This document shows positions 50,740 to 60,073 of a DNA stretch of 64,000 nt, piece after piece; the first letter of the stretch is position 1, and each line of letters starts with the position of its first letter. The stretch lies in NCBI RefSeq assembly GCF_030817475.1, contig NZ_JAUSZJ010000002.1:3858626-3922625 (forward strand). Direction: 5' to 3'. Below the pieces are notes generated by a model. It worked only from the letters and a program-made list of their open reading frames with translations. It ran no database searches and was not told the DNA's origin. Both the position numbers and the translations under genes were made by a program. This stretch comes from Streptomyces sp. V2I9. Its GTDB lineage: Bacteria > Actinomycetota > Actinomycetes > Streptomycetales > Streptomycetaceae.

Positions 50740-50890
50740 CGCCGCCTCCACCACCTGCCTGGCCGCCGGGAATCCCCGATCGCGGTGGATCAGGTGGTCC
50801 AGTTCGGTGACGAACGGCGGGGAGATCGCCAGCCGCTCGGCGTCCAGGATCTTCGCCGCAGCCGCGTGCTCGGACCGTGCGGCGCCGAAC
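50740..50890 (-). pseudogene. PIN-domain (VapC-like) toxin fragment
   Basis: The minus-strand frame encodes EHAAAAKILDAERLAISPPF, then VTELDHLIHRDRGFPAARQV and VEAA. This matches the second and third helices of VapC-like PIN nucleases, including the conserved Glu in (T)ELD. The first catalytic Asp region (N-terminus) and the C-terminal third with the remaining acidic residues are missing on either side, and no start codon is available. It is a decayed toxin gene; no antitoxin gene is seen nearby. Confidence 0.6.
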
Positions 50891-50974
50891 GCGGGGCAGG
50901 GTGGTGACGGAGAGGCCCGGAGCCCGGGTCCCCGGCACTCGCGGCACCCCTCGCCGCCGTGCGGCGCAGGGTCC

Positions 50975-51712
50975 TCACCACTCGCACGGCGGCCCCAACT
51001 CTGTGATCGAGTCCGCCAGTTCGGCGGGTCGCTCCGGCCACCCCGTCCGGTGCCGGTGTGCGATGCGCCAGGACAGCCGCCGGGGCCACAGCGGGGTGGC
51101 CGGCAACTCCTCCACGGGCACCCGGACCGGGACGCCGCCGTAGGTGTCCAGCGTCTCCGGCGGGCCGACCTCGCCCGTGGCGGCCACGAGGAAGTAGTGC
51201 TCGTGCCGGCCGTCCTTCCAGACCCGCGCGATCTCGGGCCCCACGGTTCCGGCGAGCCCGGTCTCCTCGTCCGGCTCGCGCAGCACCGCCCTCTCCGGCA
51301 TCTCGCCCTTCTCGGCCCCGCCGCCCGGAATCTCGTGGTGCGACGCGCCGTCCTCCTCGGTGAAGCGGATCAGCAGGACGGCCCCGCCCCGGATGACGAC
51401 CGCCCCGGCCCGCACCCGTACCGGCGGTACCGCCGAAGGGTCGACCAGGGCCACCGGGCCCCGCGGGGCCGCCCCCGCCGACCAGGCGCGCAGGACCGCC
51501 TCCGCCGTTCCGGCCGGGCGGATGCGGGCGTGCAGGGCCTCCGCCAGAGACAGGGCGACCCGTGGTGCGGCGCCGGGGCGGTCGCCGGCGTCGGGACGGC
51601 CGTCGGGGAAGGCGTGGTACGCGCCTTCGGCATCGTGGCGGAGCTCCAGGACCAGCTTGTCCGCGTCGAAGAGGACGGCCGCCGAGGCCGGCGGGCGGGT
51701 TTCGGCAGTCAT
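50975..51712 (-). CDS. NUDIX hydrolase
   Basis: 245 aa. The C-terminal half is a NUDIX domain: VRAGAVVIRGGAVLLIRFTE leads to the box GGGAEKGEMPERAVLREPDE followed by ETGL. It fits Gx5Ex7REUxEExGU except for Pro where a hydrophobic residue is usual. The N-terminal 95 residues (AAVLFDADKLVLELRHDAEG and a helical part) are a separate small domain not recognised. The ATG at 51712 (MTAETRPPAS) is chosen because longer frames overlap the divergent gene. The substrate is a nucleoside diphosphate derivative, unspecified. Confidence 0.85.
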   Translation of the reverse strand: MTAETRPPASAAVLFDADKLVLELRHDAEGAYHAFPDGRPDAGDRPGAAPRVALSLAEALHARIRPAGTAEAVLRAWSAGAAPRGPVALVDPSAVPPVRVRAGAVVIRGGAVLLIRFTEEDGASHHEIPGGGAEKGEMPERAVLREPDEETGLAGTVGPEIARVWKDGRHEHYFLVAATGEVGPPETLDTYGGVPVRVPVEELPATPLWPRRLSWRIAHRHRTGWPERPAELADSITELGPPCEW

Positions 51713-51833
51713 CGACGGAGGCCAACGCGGACCGCCACCCCACCGCCGCCGGAATGCCCTCGTCCGTACGGCGGCGGAGCCTACAGTCGCCGGACCGAGT
51801 CCCGCACCGCACCGGTCCGCCAGGAGGCCCGTC

Positions 51834-52397
51834 ATGGAACCGACCGCACCGACCGCACCGACCGGCAGCCATCCGCAGCCCGGTGAACGCCGCGACCTGC
51901 TGGCCATGGTCGCCGACCAGCGCACCAACTTCCTCTACGCCGTCGCCGGACTCACCGACGAACAGGCCCGTACCCGGTCGACGGTCAGCGAGCTGACGCT
52001 CGGCGGCCTCGTCAAGCACCTCGCGTCGGTGCAGCGGACCTGGCTCTCCGTGGTCGACGGGACCGCCGCCCCCGAGGTGGGCTGGGCCGACCTCGACCCC
52101 GACGGCAACCGGATGACCGACGGCGAGACGCTCGCCGCCCACCTCGACGCCTTCCACGCGGCGGCGGAGGCGTTCGACCGCGCGGTCCGCGAGGAACCCG
52201 ACCTCGACCGTGAGGTCACGCTGCCCCGATACCCCTGGTCACCGCCGCAGCCCGGCGTCTGGACCGTACGGCACGTGCTGCTGCACGTGTTCCGCGAGAT
52301 CGCCCACCACAGCGGACACGCGGACATCGTGCGCGAGGCGCTCGACGGCGCCAGCACCACCGAACAGATGGCGAAGGCGGCCATGGACGGCGGCTGA
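51834..52397 (+). CDS. DinB-family (DUF664) metal-binding protein
   Basis: 187 aa four-helix bundle. GERRDLLAMVADQRTNFLYA, the metal-ligand His in LGGLVKHLASVQRTWLSVVD, and the HVFREIAHHSGHADIVREAL segment supply the three-His site. DinB-like proteins of Actinobacteria often are mycothiol- or bacillithiol-dependent transferases. The ATG at 51834 has AGGAGG upstream. It is a single gene, divergent from the NUDIX gene. Confidence 0.9.
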   Translation: MEPTAPTAPTGSHPQPGERRDLLAMVADQRTNFLYAVAGLTDEQARTRSTVSELTLGGLVKHLASVQRTWLSVVDGTAAPEVGWADLDPDGNRMTDGETLAAHLDAFHAAAEAFDRAVREEPDLDREVTLPRYPWSPPQPGVWTVRHVLLHVFREIAHHSGHADIVREALDGASTTEQMAKAAMDGG

Positions 52398-52464
52398 CGG
52401 GCGGGTGGCTGACGGGTGAGCGGGTGAGGGGCACCCGTCAGCGCACCCCTGAGCGAAAATCATG

Positions 52465-52476
52465 CAAGCACGCTTG
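52465..52476. promoter_or_regulatory. candidate TetR operator upstream of the catabolic operon
   Basis: CAAGC-AC-GCTTG is an inverted repeat in an AT-rich patch (GCGAAAATCATG... and GATTGTTTCC) 62 bp before the GTG at 52538. Size and content are typical of operators for TetR regulators of acyl-CoA metabolism. The operon's own last gene encodes such a regulator. Confidence 0.55.
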
Positions 52477-52537
52477 ATTGTTTCCTGGCGCGCTGCCATG
52501 CTCCTGGACACCACACCCGGTCCCGAGGGGAGCGCAC

Positions 52538-53344
52538 GTGTCCGCTGTCGTAGCCGTGATCGACGATCTGCGCGAGGAGAGCGACGAACTCGACGCCCTG
52601 GTCGGGGCGTTGGACGGGCCGGCCTGGCTCGGCCCGACGCCGGCCGAGCGGTGGACCGTCGCCCACCAGATCGCCCACCTCAGCTGGACCGACGAGGTCG
52701 CGCTGCTGGCGGCCACCGAGCCGGACCGGTTCGCCGACGAGGTGACCAAGGCCCTCGCCGCCCCCGAGGCGTTCGTCGACGAGGCCGCCGACGCCCTGGT
52801 CGCCGCCCATGCCCCGGACGCTCTGCTCGCCCGCTGGCGGGAAGGGCGGCACCGGCTGGAGAAGGTCCTGCGGGACGCCCCGGACGGCACCCGGATTCCC
52901 TGGTACGGGCCGCCGATGAGCGTCGCCTCCATGGCCACCGCACGGCTCATGGAGACCTGGGCGCACGGCCAGGACGTCGCTGACGCCCTCGGTGCGACCC
53001 GGACCCCCACCGTCCGGCTGCGGCACGTGGCGCGGATCGGCGTACGGGCCCGGAACTACGCCTACGCGGTCCGCGGGATCACCGCGCCCGAGGAGGAGTT
53101 CCGCGTCGAACTCCACGTACCCGGAGGGGAGATGATTGCGTACGGGCCGCCGGACGCCGCGCAGCGGATCACCGGCCCGCTCCTCGACTTCTGCCTTCTG
53201 GTCACCCAGCGCGCCCACCGCTCCGACCTCGCGGTCACCGCCGAGGGGCGCGACGCCGACCAGTGGCTCGGCATCGCCCAGGCGTTCGCCGGGCCGCCCG
53301 GACCCGGCCGGCTGCCCCGTGCGGAGCGGGGTGACCACGCGTGA
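52538..53344 (+). CDS. TIGR03084-type protein (maleylpyruvate isomerase fold), first gene of the catabolic operon
   Basis: 268 aa. The N-terminal mycothiol-isomerase-like bundle has IDDLREESDELDALVGALDG, the His ligand in WTVAHQIAHLSWTDEVAL, and METWAHGQDVADALG with the other ligands. A C-terminal SCP2-like half follows (VELHVPGGEMIAYGPPDAAQ). This combination is the TIGR03084 family, whose genes are typically beside DUF1446 (AtuA) genes. Its reaction is unknown; thiol-dependent isomerisation or transfer on a CoA- or mycothiol-linked intermediate is a reasonable guess. The GTG at 52538 has GAGGGGAG. The stop overlaps the next start (GTGA). Confidence 0.88.
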   Translation: MSAVVAVIDDLREESDELDALVGALDGPAWLGPTPAERWTVAHQIAHLSWTDEVALLAATEPDRFADEVTKALAAPEAFVDEAADALVAAHAPDALLARWREGRHRLEKVLRDAPDGTRIPWYGPPMSVASMATARLMETWAHGQDVADALGATRTPTVRLRHVARIGVRARNYAYAVRGITAPEEEFRVELHVPGGEMIAYGPPDAAQRITGPLLDFCLLVTQRAHRSDLAVTAEGRDADQWLGIAQAFAGPPGPGRLPRAERGDHA

Positions 53345-55089
53345 GCGCCCCCGTGCGCCGTCCCGGAGCCGCGCCCCTCCGCATCGGCAACGCCTCCGGC
53401 TTCTACGGGGACCGCTTCGACGCCCTGCGCGAGATGCTCACCGGCGGCCCCCTCGACGTCCTCACCGGCGACTACCTCGCCGAGCTGACCATGCTCATCC
53501 TCGGCCGCAGCCGCCTCAAGGACCCGCAGAAGGGGTACGCCTCCACCTTCCTGCGCCAGTTGGAGGAAGGGCTCGGCCTGGCCCATGAGCGCGGGGTGAG
53601 GATCGTCGCCAACGCGGGCGGCCTCAATCCGGCCGGACTCGCGGACGCCGTCAGGGAGTTGGCGGCCAAAGTCGGCGTGCCGGTCCGCGTCGCCCATGTC
53701 GAGGGCGACAGCCTGCCCGTCCCGGACGGGTTCCTCACCGCCAACGCCTACCTCGGCGGCTCCGGGATCGCCGCCTGCCTGCGGGCCGGGGCCGATGTCG
53801 TCGTCACCGGGCGGGTCACCGACGCGGCCCTGGTCACCGGGCCCGCCGCCGCCCACTTCGGCTGGGGGCCGGGCGACCTGGACGCGCTCGCGGGGGCCGT
53901 CGTCGCCGGGCACGTCCTGGAGTGCGGCACCCAGGCGACCGGCGGGAACTACGCGTTCTTCGGCGAGCACGACCCCGGTCTCCTGCGCCGCCCCGGCTTC
54001 CCGCTCGCCGAGATTCACGCCGACGGGTCGTCCGTCATCACCAAGCACGACGGCACCGGCGGGTACGTCGACATCGGCACGGTCACCGCCCAACTCCTGT
54101 ACGAGACCGGAGGAGCGCGGTACGCGGGCCCCGACGTCACCGCCCGCCTCGACACCGTGCGACTCAGCCAGGACGGCCCCGACCGGGTCCGGATCGACGG
54201 CGTACGCGGCGAGGCCCCGCCGCCCACCCTCAAGGCCGGGCTCACCCGGCTCGGCGGCTGGCGCAACGAGGTCGTCTTCGTCCTCACCGGACTCGACATC
54301 GAGGCCAAGGCCCGGCTCGTACAGGACCAGTTCGGCGCGGCCCTGGAGCGCGGCGGGGCCCGTCCGCCCGCCCAGGTGCGCTGGGAGCTGGCCCGTACCG
54401 ACCACCCCGACGCGGACAGCGAGGAGCGGGCCAGCGCACTGCTCCGGCTCGTCGTCCGCGACCAGGACGCCGGGGCGGTGGGCCGCGCGGTCTCCGGAGC
54501 CGCCGTGGAACTGGCCCTCGGCAGCTACCCCGGCTTCCACGTCACCGCCCCGCCCGGAAAGGGCGCGCCCTACGGCGTGTTCGAGGCGATCCACGTGCCG
54601 GCGGGGGACGTCCGGCACACCGCCGTGCTCCCGGACGGTACCCGCACGGTCATCGAGCCGCCGTTCCGCACACGGGAGTTGGAGCCGCTCGGCGAACCGC
54701 CGCTGCCCGAGCCGTACCCCGCGACCGCCACGGGAAGCGCGCCCCTCGGCGTGATCGCGGGGGCCCGCAGCGGCGACAAGGGCGGCGACGCCAACGTGGG
54801 CGTGTGGGTGCGCGGTGACGACGCCTGGCGGTGGCTCGCGCACGAACTGACCGTAGCCCGCTTCAAGGAACTGCTGCCGGAAACAGCCGCATGTGAGGTT
54901 GTCCGCACCGTCCTGCCGAACCTGCGGGCCCTGAACTTCACCGTCCACGGTCTTCTGGGCGAGGGCGTCGCCGCCCAGGCCCGGTTCGACCCGCAGGCCA
55001 AGGCGCTGGGGGAGTGGCTGCGGTCCCGTCGCGTGCCCGTTCCCGTAGCGCTGCTGGCAGACGTTACCGTCCCGGAGGTGACCGCATGA
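53341..55089 (+). CDS. acyclic terpene utilisation AtuA-family protein (DUF1446)
   Basis: 582 aa. The DUF1446 core begins LRIGNASGFYGDRFDALREM and TGDYLAELTMLILGR, then VRIVANAGGLNPAGLADAVR and DVVVTGRVTDAALVTGPAAA. A C-terminal domain starts near GVIAGARSGDKGGDANVGVW. AtuA proteins are required for growth on citronellol in Pseudomonas, but their chemical role is not settled. Here the gene is coupled to both neighbours by 4-bp overlaps, so its stoichiometry with the carboxylase is likely fixed. Confidence 0.9.
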   Translation: MSAPVRRPGAAPLRIGNASGFYGDRFDALREMLTGGPLDVLTGDYLAELTMLILGRSRLKDPQKGYASTFLRQLEEGLGLAHERGVRIVANAGGLNPAGLADAVRELAAKVGVPVRVAHVEGDSLPVPDGFLTANAYLGGSGIAACLRAGADVVVTGRVTDAALVTGPAAAHFGWGPGDLDALAGAVVAGHVLECGTQATGGNYAFFGEHDPGLLRRPGFPLAEIHADGSSVITKHDGTGGYVDIGTVTAQLLYETGGARYAGPDVTARLDTVRLSQDGPDRVRIDGVRGEAPPPTLKAGLTRLGGWRNEVVFVLTGLDIEAKARLVQDQFGAALERGGARPPAQVRWELARTDHPDADSEERASALLRLVVRDQDAGAVGRAVSGAAVELALGSYPGFHVTAPPGKGAPYGVFEAIHVPAGDVRHTAVLPDGTRTVIEPPFRTRELEPLGEPPLPEPYPATATGSAPLGVIAGARSGDKGGDANVGVWVRGDDAWRWLAHELTVARFKELLPETAACEVVRTVLPNLRALNFTVHGLLGEGVAAQARFDPQAKALGEWLRSRRVPVPVALLADVTVPEVTA

Positions 55090-56684
55090 CCGTCCTGCCC
55101 ACCGCGCTCGACACCGACAGCGCCGCATACGCGGACAACCGTGCCACCATGCTCGCCAACCTCGACGCGCTGGAGGCCGAACACGCCAAGGCGCTCGCGG
55201 GCGGTGGTGAGAAGTACGTGACCCGGCACCGCACACGCGGCAAGCTCCCGGCCCGTGAGCGGATCGAGCTGCTCGTCGATCCGGACACCCCGTTCCTGGA
55301 ACTGTCGCCGCTGGCCGCCTGGGGCAGCGACTACGCGGTCGGCGCGTCGCTCGTCACCGGGATCGGGGTGGTCGAGGGCGTCGAGTGCCTGATCACCGCC
55401 AACGACCCGACCGTACGCGGCGGGGCCTCGAACCCGTGGACGCTGAAGAAGGCCCTGCGTGCCAACGAGATCGCCTTCGCCAACCGGCTGCCCTGCATCA
55501 GCCTGGTGGAGTCCGGTGGTGCCGATCTCCCCTCCCAGAAGGAGATCTTCATTCCGGGCGGGGCGCTGTTCCGCGACATCACGCGGCTCTCCGCCGCCGG
55601 AATCCCCACCGTGGCCGTGGTGTTCGGCAACTCCACCGCCGGAGGCGCGTACGTCCCCGGCATGTCCGACCACGCCGTGATGATCAAGGAGCGGTCCAAG
55701 GTCTTCCTCGGCGGGCCGCCGCTGGTGAAGATGGCGACCGGCGAGGAGAGCGACGACGAGTCCCTGGGCGGGGCGGAGATGCACGCCCGCACCTCCGGGC
55801 TCGCCGACCACTTCGCCGTGGACGAGCACGACGCGATCCGGCAGGCCCGCCGGATCGTCGCTCGCCTCAACTGGCGCAAGGCACACACCGATCCCGGACC
55901 CGCCGAACCTCCGAAGTACGACGAGGACGAGCTCCTCGGGATCGTTCCGGGCGACCTGAAGGCCCCGTTCGATCCGCGCGAGGTCATCGCCCGGCTGGTC
56001 GACGGCTCCGACTTCGACGCCTTCAAGCCGCTGTACGGGACCAGCCTGGTGACGGGATGGGCGCGGCTGCACGGCTACCCGGTCGGCATCCTCGCCAACG
56101 CGCAGGGCGTGCTGTTCAGCGAGGAGTCGCAGAAGGCAGCCCAGTTCATCCAGCTCGCCAACCAGCGCGACATTCCCCTCCTCTTCCTCCACAACACCAC
56201 CGGCTACATGGTCGGCAAGGAGTACGAGCAGGGCGGCATCATCAAGCACGGCGCGATGATGATCAACGCGGTCGCCAACTCGAAGGTCCCGCACCTCTCG
56301 GTCCTCATGGGCGCCTCGTACGGGGCCGGGCACTACGGCATGTGCGGCCGCGCCTACGACCCGCGCTTCCTCTTCGCCTGGCCCAGCAGCAAGTCCGCCG
56401 TCATGGGCCCGCAGCAGCTCGCCGGCGTCCTCTCCATCGTCGCCCGCGCCTCGGCCGCCGCGAAGGGGCAGCCGTACGACGACGAGGCGGACGCCGGGCT
56501 GCGCGCCATGGTGGAGCAGCAGATCGAGGCGGAGTCGCTGCCCATGTTCCTGTCGGGGCGGCTGTACGACGACGGGGTCATCGACCCCCGCGACACCCGG
56601 ACCGTCCTCGGGATGTGCCTGTCCGCGATCCACACCGCACCGGTCGAGGGCGCCCGCGGCGGCTTCGGCGTCTTCCGGATGTGA
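55086..56684 (+). CDS. acyl-CoA carboxylase, carboxyltransferase (beta) subunit
   Basis: 532 aa. RGKLPARERIELLVDPDTPF is the standard start of the crotonase-fold N domain. NSTAGGAYVPGMSD and the C-domain GVLFSEESQKAAQFIQLANQ with SVLMGASYGAGHYGMCGRAY make the two oxyanion holes. MCC (leucine) and geranyl-CoA carboxylases share this length; acetyl/propionyl-CoA carboxyltransferases diverge more. With the biotin subunit two genes on, it carboxylates a branched 2-enoyl-CoA, probably methylcrotonyl- or geranyl-type; which one is not decided by sequence inspection. Confidence 0.92.
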   Translation: MTVLPTALDTDSAAYADNRATMLANLDALEAEHAKALAGGGEKYVTRHRTRGKLPARERIELLVDPDTPFLELSPLAAWGSDYAVGASLVTGIGVVEGVECLITANDPTVRGGASNPWTLKKALRANEIAFANRLPCISLVESGGADLPSQKEIFIPGGALFRDITRLSAAGIPTVAVVFGNSTAGGAYVPGMSDHAVMIKERSKVFLGGPPLVKMATGEESDDESLGGAEMHARTSGLADHFAVDEHDAIRQARRIVARLNWRKAHTDPGPAEPPKYDEDELLGIVPGDLKAPFDPREVIARLVDGSDFDAFKPLYGTSLVTGWARLHGYPVGILANAQGVLFSEESQKAAQFIQLANQRDIPLLFLHNTTGYMVGKEYEQGGIIKHGAMMINAVANSKVPHLSVLMGASYGAGHYGMCGRAYDPRFLFAWPSSKSAVMGPQQLAGVLSIVARASAAAKGQPYDDEADAGLRAMVEQQIEAESLPMFLSGRLYDDGVIDPRDTRTVLGMCLSAIHTAPVEGARGGFGVFRM

Positions 56685-56730
56685 CCGCCATGAGGACCCT
56701 TCCGGACGTGACCCGCACATGAGGAGAGAC

Positions 56731-58761
56731 GTGATCCACTCCCTGCTCGTCGCCAACCGGGGCGAGATCGCCTGCCGCATCTTCCGCACCTGCCGCGACC
56801 TGGGCATCACCACGGTCGCCGTGTACTCCGACGCGGACGCGGACGCCCTGCACGTACGGGAGGCGGACCTCGCCGTCCGGCTGCCGGGCGCGGCCCCCGC
56901 CGACACCTATCTGCGCGGCGACCTCGTCGTCGCCGCCGCTCGGGCCGCCGGGGCGGACGCCGTGCACCCCGGCTACGGCTTCCTCTCCGAGAACGCCGCC
57001 TTCGCCGCCGCCGTGCAGGACGCGGGGCTCGTGTGGGTGGGCCCGCCGGTGAAGGCCATCGAGCTGATGGCGTCCAAGACCCGCGCCAAGGAGCTGATGG
57101 CCGGGGCCGGGGTCCCGCTGCTGGCCCCCGTGGACCCGGCGACGGCCGGGGAGGACGATCTGCCGCTGCTGCTCAAGGCGGCGGCGGGGGGCGGCGGTCG
57201 CGGCATGCGTATCGTCCGCGACATCGGCTCACTGCCCGGTGAGCTGCTCGCCGCTGCCGCCGAGGCCGCGTCGGCGTTCGGTGACGGCGAGGTGTTCGCC
57301 GAACCGTACGTGGAGCGCGGCCGGCACGTCGAGGTCCAGGTGATGGCGGACGCGCACGACACCGTGTGGGCCCTCGGCACCCGTGACTGCTCCCTCCAGC
57401 GCCGCCACCAGAAGGTGATCGAGGAAGCCCCCGCACCCGGACTCGACGACGAGCTGCGCGAGCGGCTGCACCAGGCGGCGGTCGCTGCGGCGCGGGCGGT
57501 CGGCTACCGGGGCGCGGGGACCGTCGAGTTCCTGGTCTCCGCCGAGGGCCGCCCGTACTTCCTGGAGATGAACACCCGCCTCCAGGTCGAACACCCGGTG
57601 ACGGAAGCCGTGTTCGGGCTCGACCTGGTCGCCCTGCAACTGCGCGTGGCGGAGGGCGAACCGCTGCCGGCACCGGAGCCGCCGCAGCCGTCCGGCCACG
57701 CGGTGGAGGCCCGGCTCTACGCCGAGGACCCCGCACGCGACTGGCAGCCGCAGACCGGCACGCTCCTCGCGCTGGAGCTGCCGGACGCGACGGGCCTGCG
57801 CCTGGACACCGGGTACACCGGCGGTGACACCATCGGCGTGCACTACGACCCGATGCTCGCCAAGGTGATCGCCCACGCCCCGACCCGGCCCGAGGCCGTG
57901 CGGCTGCTGGCCCGCGCGCTGGAGCGGGCCCGCGTCCACGGCCCCGTCACCAACCGCGACCTGCTCGTCCGCTCGCTGCGCCACCCGGACTTCGCGGCGG
58001 CGCGGCTGGACACCGGCTTCTACGACCGGCACCTGGCCGACCTGACCGCCCCCGACCCCGGCCGCGACCCCGCCCGAGCCGCCCTCGCCGTCGCCCTGGC
58101 GGAAGCCGTACGCCCGGCAGCCCCGGCCGGAGGCCGCACCCCCGCCGCCGCCCCCGCCGGACATCGCGCCGATGCCGGCGGCCCGCCCCCGACCCGCTTC
58201 GGGGCCTGGCGCAACGTGCCCTCGGGGCCGCAGCTCAAGCGCTACCGCAGCGAGCCCGACGGGACCGAGTACGAGATCGCCTACCGCACCCCGCGCACCG
58301 GAACCCCGCAACCGCACGAGGTCCCCGGCATCCGGGTCCTGGCCGCCGCCCCCGACCGCGTCACCCTCGAAGTCGACGGCGTCACCCGGCACTTCCGGGT
58401 CACCGCCGACGGGGACACCGGCCGGGTCCACGTGGACGCTCCCGACGGCTCGTACACGTTCACCGCCCTGCCCCGCTTCACCGACCCCGCCACACACACC
58501 GAACCCGGCTCCCTGCTCGCCCCGATGCCCGGCACCGTCGTCCGCGTCGCGGAGGGCCTCGCCGCCGGGGCGGCCGTCGAGGCCGGGCAGCCGCTGATCT
58601 GGCTGGAGGCGATGAAGATGGAGCACCGCATCCTCGCGCCCGCCTCCGGCACGCTCACCGCCCTGCACGCCGTACCCGGCCACCAGGTCGAGGTCGGCGC
58701 GCTCCTCGCCGTGGTCCAGGAGGACCCGGCCCCCGCTTCCGTACCGGAGGAGACCGCATGA
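56731..58761 (+). CDS. acyl-CoA carboxylase, biotin carboxylase/BCCP (alpha) subunit
   Basis: 676 aa. The biotin carboxylase part has SLLVANRGEIACRIFRTCRD, ATP-grasp loop KAAAGGGGRGMRIV and EMNTRLQVEHPVTEAVFGLD. The linker region carries an Ala/Pro-rich stretch, then a BT-like domain. The C-terminal biotinyl domain has WLEAMKMEH with biotinylated Lys629. I chose the GTG at 56731, which has GAGGAGAG at 2 to 9 nt upstream; the ATG at 56719 would add four residues. It is the partner of the beta subunit 46 bp upstream. Confidence 0.93.
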   Translation: MIHSLLVANRGEIACRIFRTCRDLGITTVAVYSDADADALHVREADLAVRLPGAAPADTYLRGDLVVAAARAAGADAVHPGYGFLSENAAFAAAVQDAGLVWVGPPVKAIELMASKTRAKELMAGAGVPLLAPVDPATAGEDDLPLLLKAAAGGGGRGMRIVRDIGSLPGELLAAAAEAASAFGDGEVFAEPYVERGRHVEVQVMADAHDTVWALGTRDCSLQRRHQKVIEEAPAPGLDDELRERLHQAAVAAARAVGYRGAGTVEFLVSAEGRPYFLEMNTRLQVEHPVTEAVFGLDLVALQLRVAEGEPLPAPEPPQPSGHAVEARLYAEDPARDWQPQTGTLLALELPDATGLRLDTGYTGGDTIGVHYDPMLAKVIAHAPTRPEAVRLLARALERARVHGPVTNRDLLVRSLRHPDFAAARLDTGFYDRHLADLTAPDPGRDPARAALAVALAEAVRPAAPAGGRTPAAAPAGHRADAGGPPPTRFGAWRNVPSGPQLKRYRSEPDGTEYEIAYRTPRTGTPQPHEVPGIRVLAAAPDRVTLEVDGVTRHFRVTADGDTGRVHVDAPDGSYTFTALPRFTDPATHTEPGSLLAPMPGTVVRVAEGLAAGAAVEAGQPLIWLEAMKMEHRILAPASGTLTALHAVPGHQVEVGALLAVVQEDPAPASVPEETA

Positions 58762-59927
58762 GCACCGCACGCACCGTCCTCGAAACCGAAGAGCACCAGG
58801 CCCTGCGCGCCGCCGTCGCCGCCCTCGGCAAGCGGTACGGGCGCGACTACATGACCACCGTCGTCCGCGAGGGCCGCCACACCGACGAGCTGTGGGCCGA
58901 AGCCGCCAAGCTCGGCTACCTCGGGGTCAACCTCCCCGAGGAGTACGGCGGTGGAGGCGGGGGCATGGCCGAACTCTCGATCGTGCTGGAGGAGTTGGGT
59001 GCCGCCGGCTCGCCGCTGCTCATGATGGTCGTCTCCCCGGCGATCTGCGGCACGGTCATCGCCCGCTTCGGCACCGAGGAGCAGAAGCGGGCATGGCTGC
59101 CGGGCCTCGCGGACGGCAGCCTCACCATGGCCTTCGGCATCACGGAACCGGACGCCGGCTCCAACTCCCACCGCATCACCACCACCGCCCGCCGCGACGG
59201 TGACGACTGGCTGCTCACCGGCCGCAAGGTCTTCGTCTCCGGTGTCGACATAGCCGACGCCACCCTGATCGTCGGCCGCACCGAGGACGCCCGCTCCGGG
59301 AAGCTGAAGCCCTGCCTGTTCATCGTCCCGCGCGACGCCGAGGGCTTCGGACGCAACCAGATCGACATGGAACTCCAGGCCCCGGAGAAGCAGTTCGAGC
59401 TGGTCCTCGACGACGTACGGCTGCCGGCCGACGCCCTGGTCGGCGACGAGGACGCCGGACTCCTGCAGCTCTTCGCCGGGCTGAACCCCGAGCGGATCAT
59501 GACGGCCGCGTTCGGCATCGGCATGGGCCGCTTCGCGCTCGCCAAGGCCGTCGAGTACGCCCGTACCCGCCAGGTGTGGAAGGCCCCCATCGGCTCCCAC
59601 CAGGCCATCGCGCACCCGCTCGCCACCGCGCACATCGAGCTGGAACTGTCACGCCTGATGATGCAGAAGGCGGCCCGGCTGTACGACGAGGGCGACGACA
59701 TCGGCGCCGGCGAGGCGGCCAACATGGCCAAGTACGCCGCCGGTGAGGCATGCGTGAAGGCGGTCGACCAGGCGGTCCACACCCTCGGCGGCAACGGCCT
59801 GACCAGGGAGTACGGCCTCGCGTCCCTGATCACCGCGTCCCGCGTGGCCCGGATCGCCCCGGTCAGCCGCGAGATGATCCTGAACTACGTCTCGCACCAG
59901 TCGCTCGGCCTGCCGAAGTCGTACTGA
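58758..59927 (+). CDS. acyl-CoA dehydrogenase
   Basis: 389 aa flavoenzyme. The helical N domain has LGVNLPEEYGGGGGGMAELS. The middle barrel has MAFGITEPDAGSNSHRITTT and WLLTGRKVFVSGVDIADATL. The C-terminal bundle has QAVHTLGGNGLTREYGLASL, which contacts FAD. In Atu and Liu pathways the analogous enzyme (citronellyl-CoA or isovaleryl-CoA dehydrogenase) makes the 2-enoyl-CoA that is carboxylated. It is coupled to the carboxylase gene by ATGA. The catalytic Glu cannot be assigned with certainty by eye. Confidence 0.92.
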   Translation: MSTARTVLETEEHQALRAAVAALGKRYGRDYMTTVVREGRHTDELWAEAAKLGYLGVNLPEEYGGGGGGMAELSIVLEELGAAGSPLLMMVVSPAICGTVIARFGTEEQKRAWLPGLADGSLTMAFGITEPDAGSNSHRITTTARRDGDDWLLTGRKVFVSGVDIADATLIVGRTEDARSGKLKPCLFIVPRDAEGFGRNQIDMELQAPEKQFELVLDDVRLPADALVGDEDAGLLQLFAGLNPERIMTAAFGIGMGRFALAKAVEYARTRQVWKAPIGSHQAIAHPLATAHIELELSRLMMQKAARLYDEGDDIGAGEAANMAKYAAGEACVKAVDQAVHTLGGNGLTREYGLASLITASRVARIAPVSREMILNYVSHQSLGLPKSY

Positions 59928-60073
59928 GTCCCCGCTCTCCGCGAACCGCTCGCGTCCGACCCCTCCCCATCCCTCCCCACAGGGGCGATTCCGACCCTCC
60001 ACACTCCACACCCGCACGGTGCCCCGCGCCGCCATCCGGGCGGCGCGGGCCACCGCGACGACAGGGGACCGCC

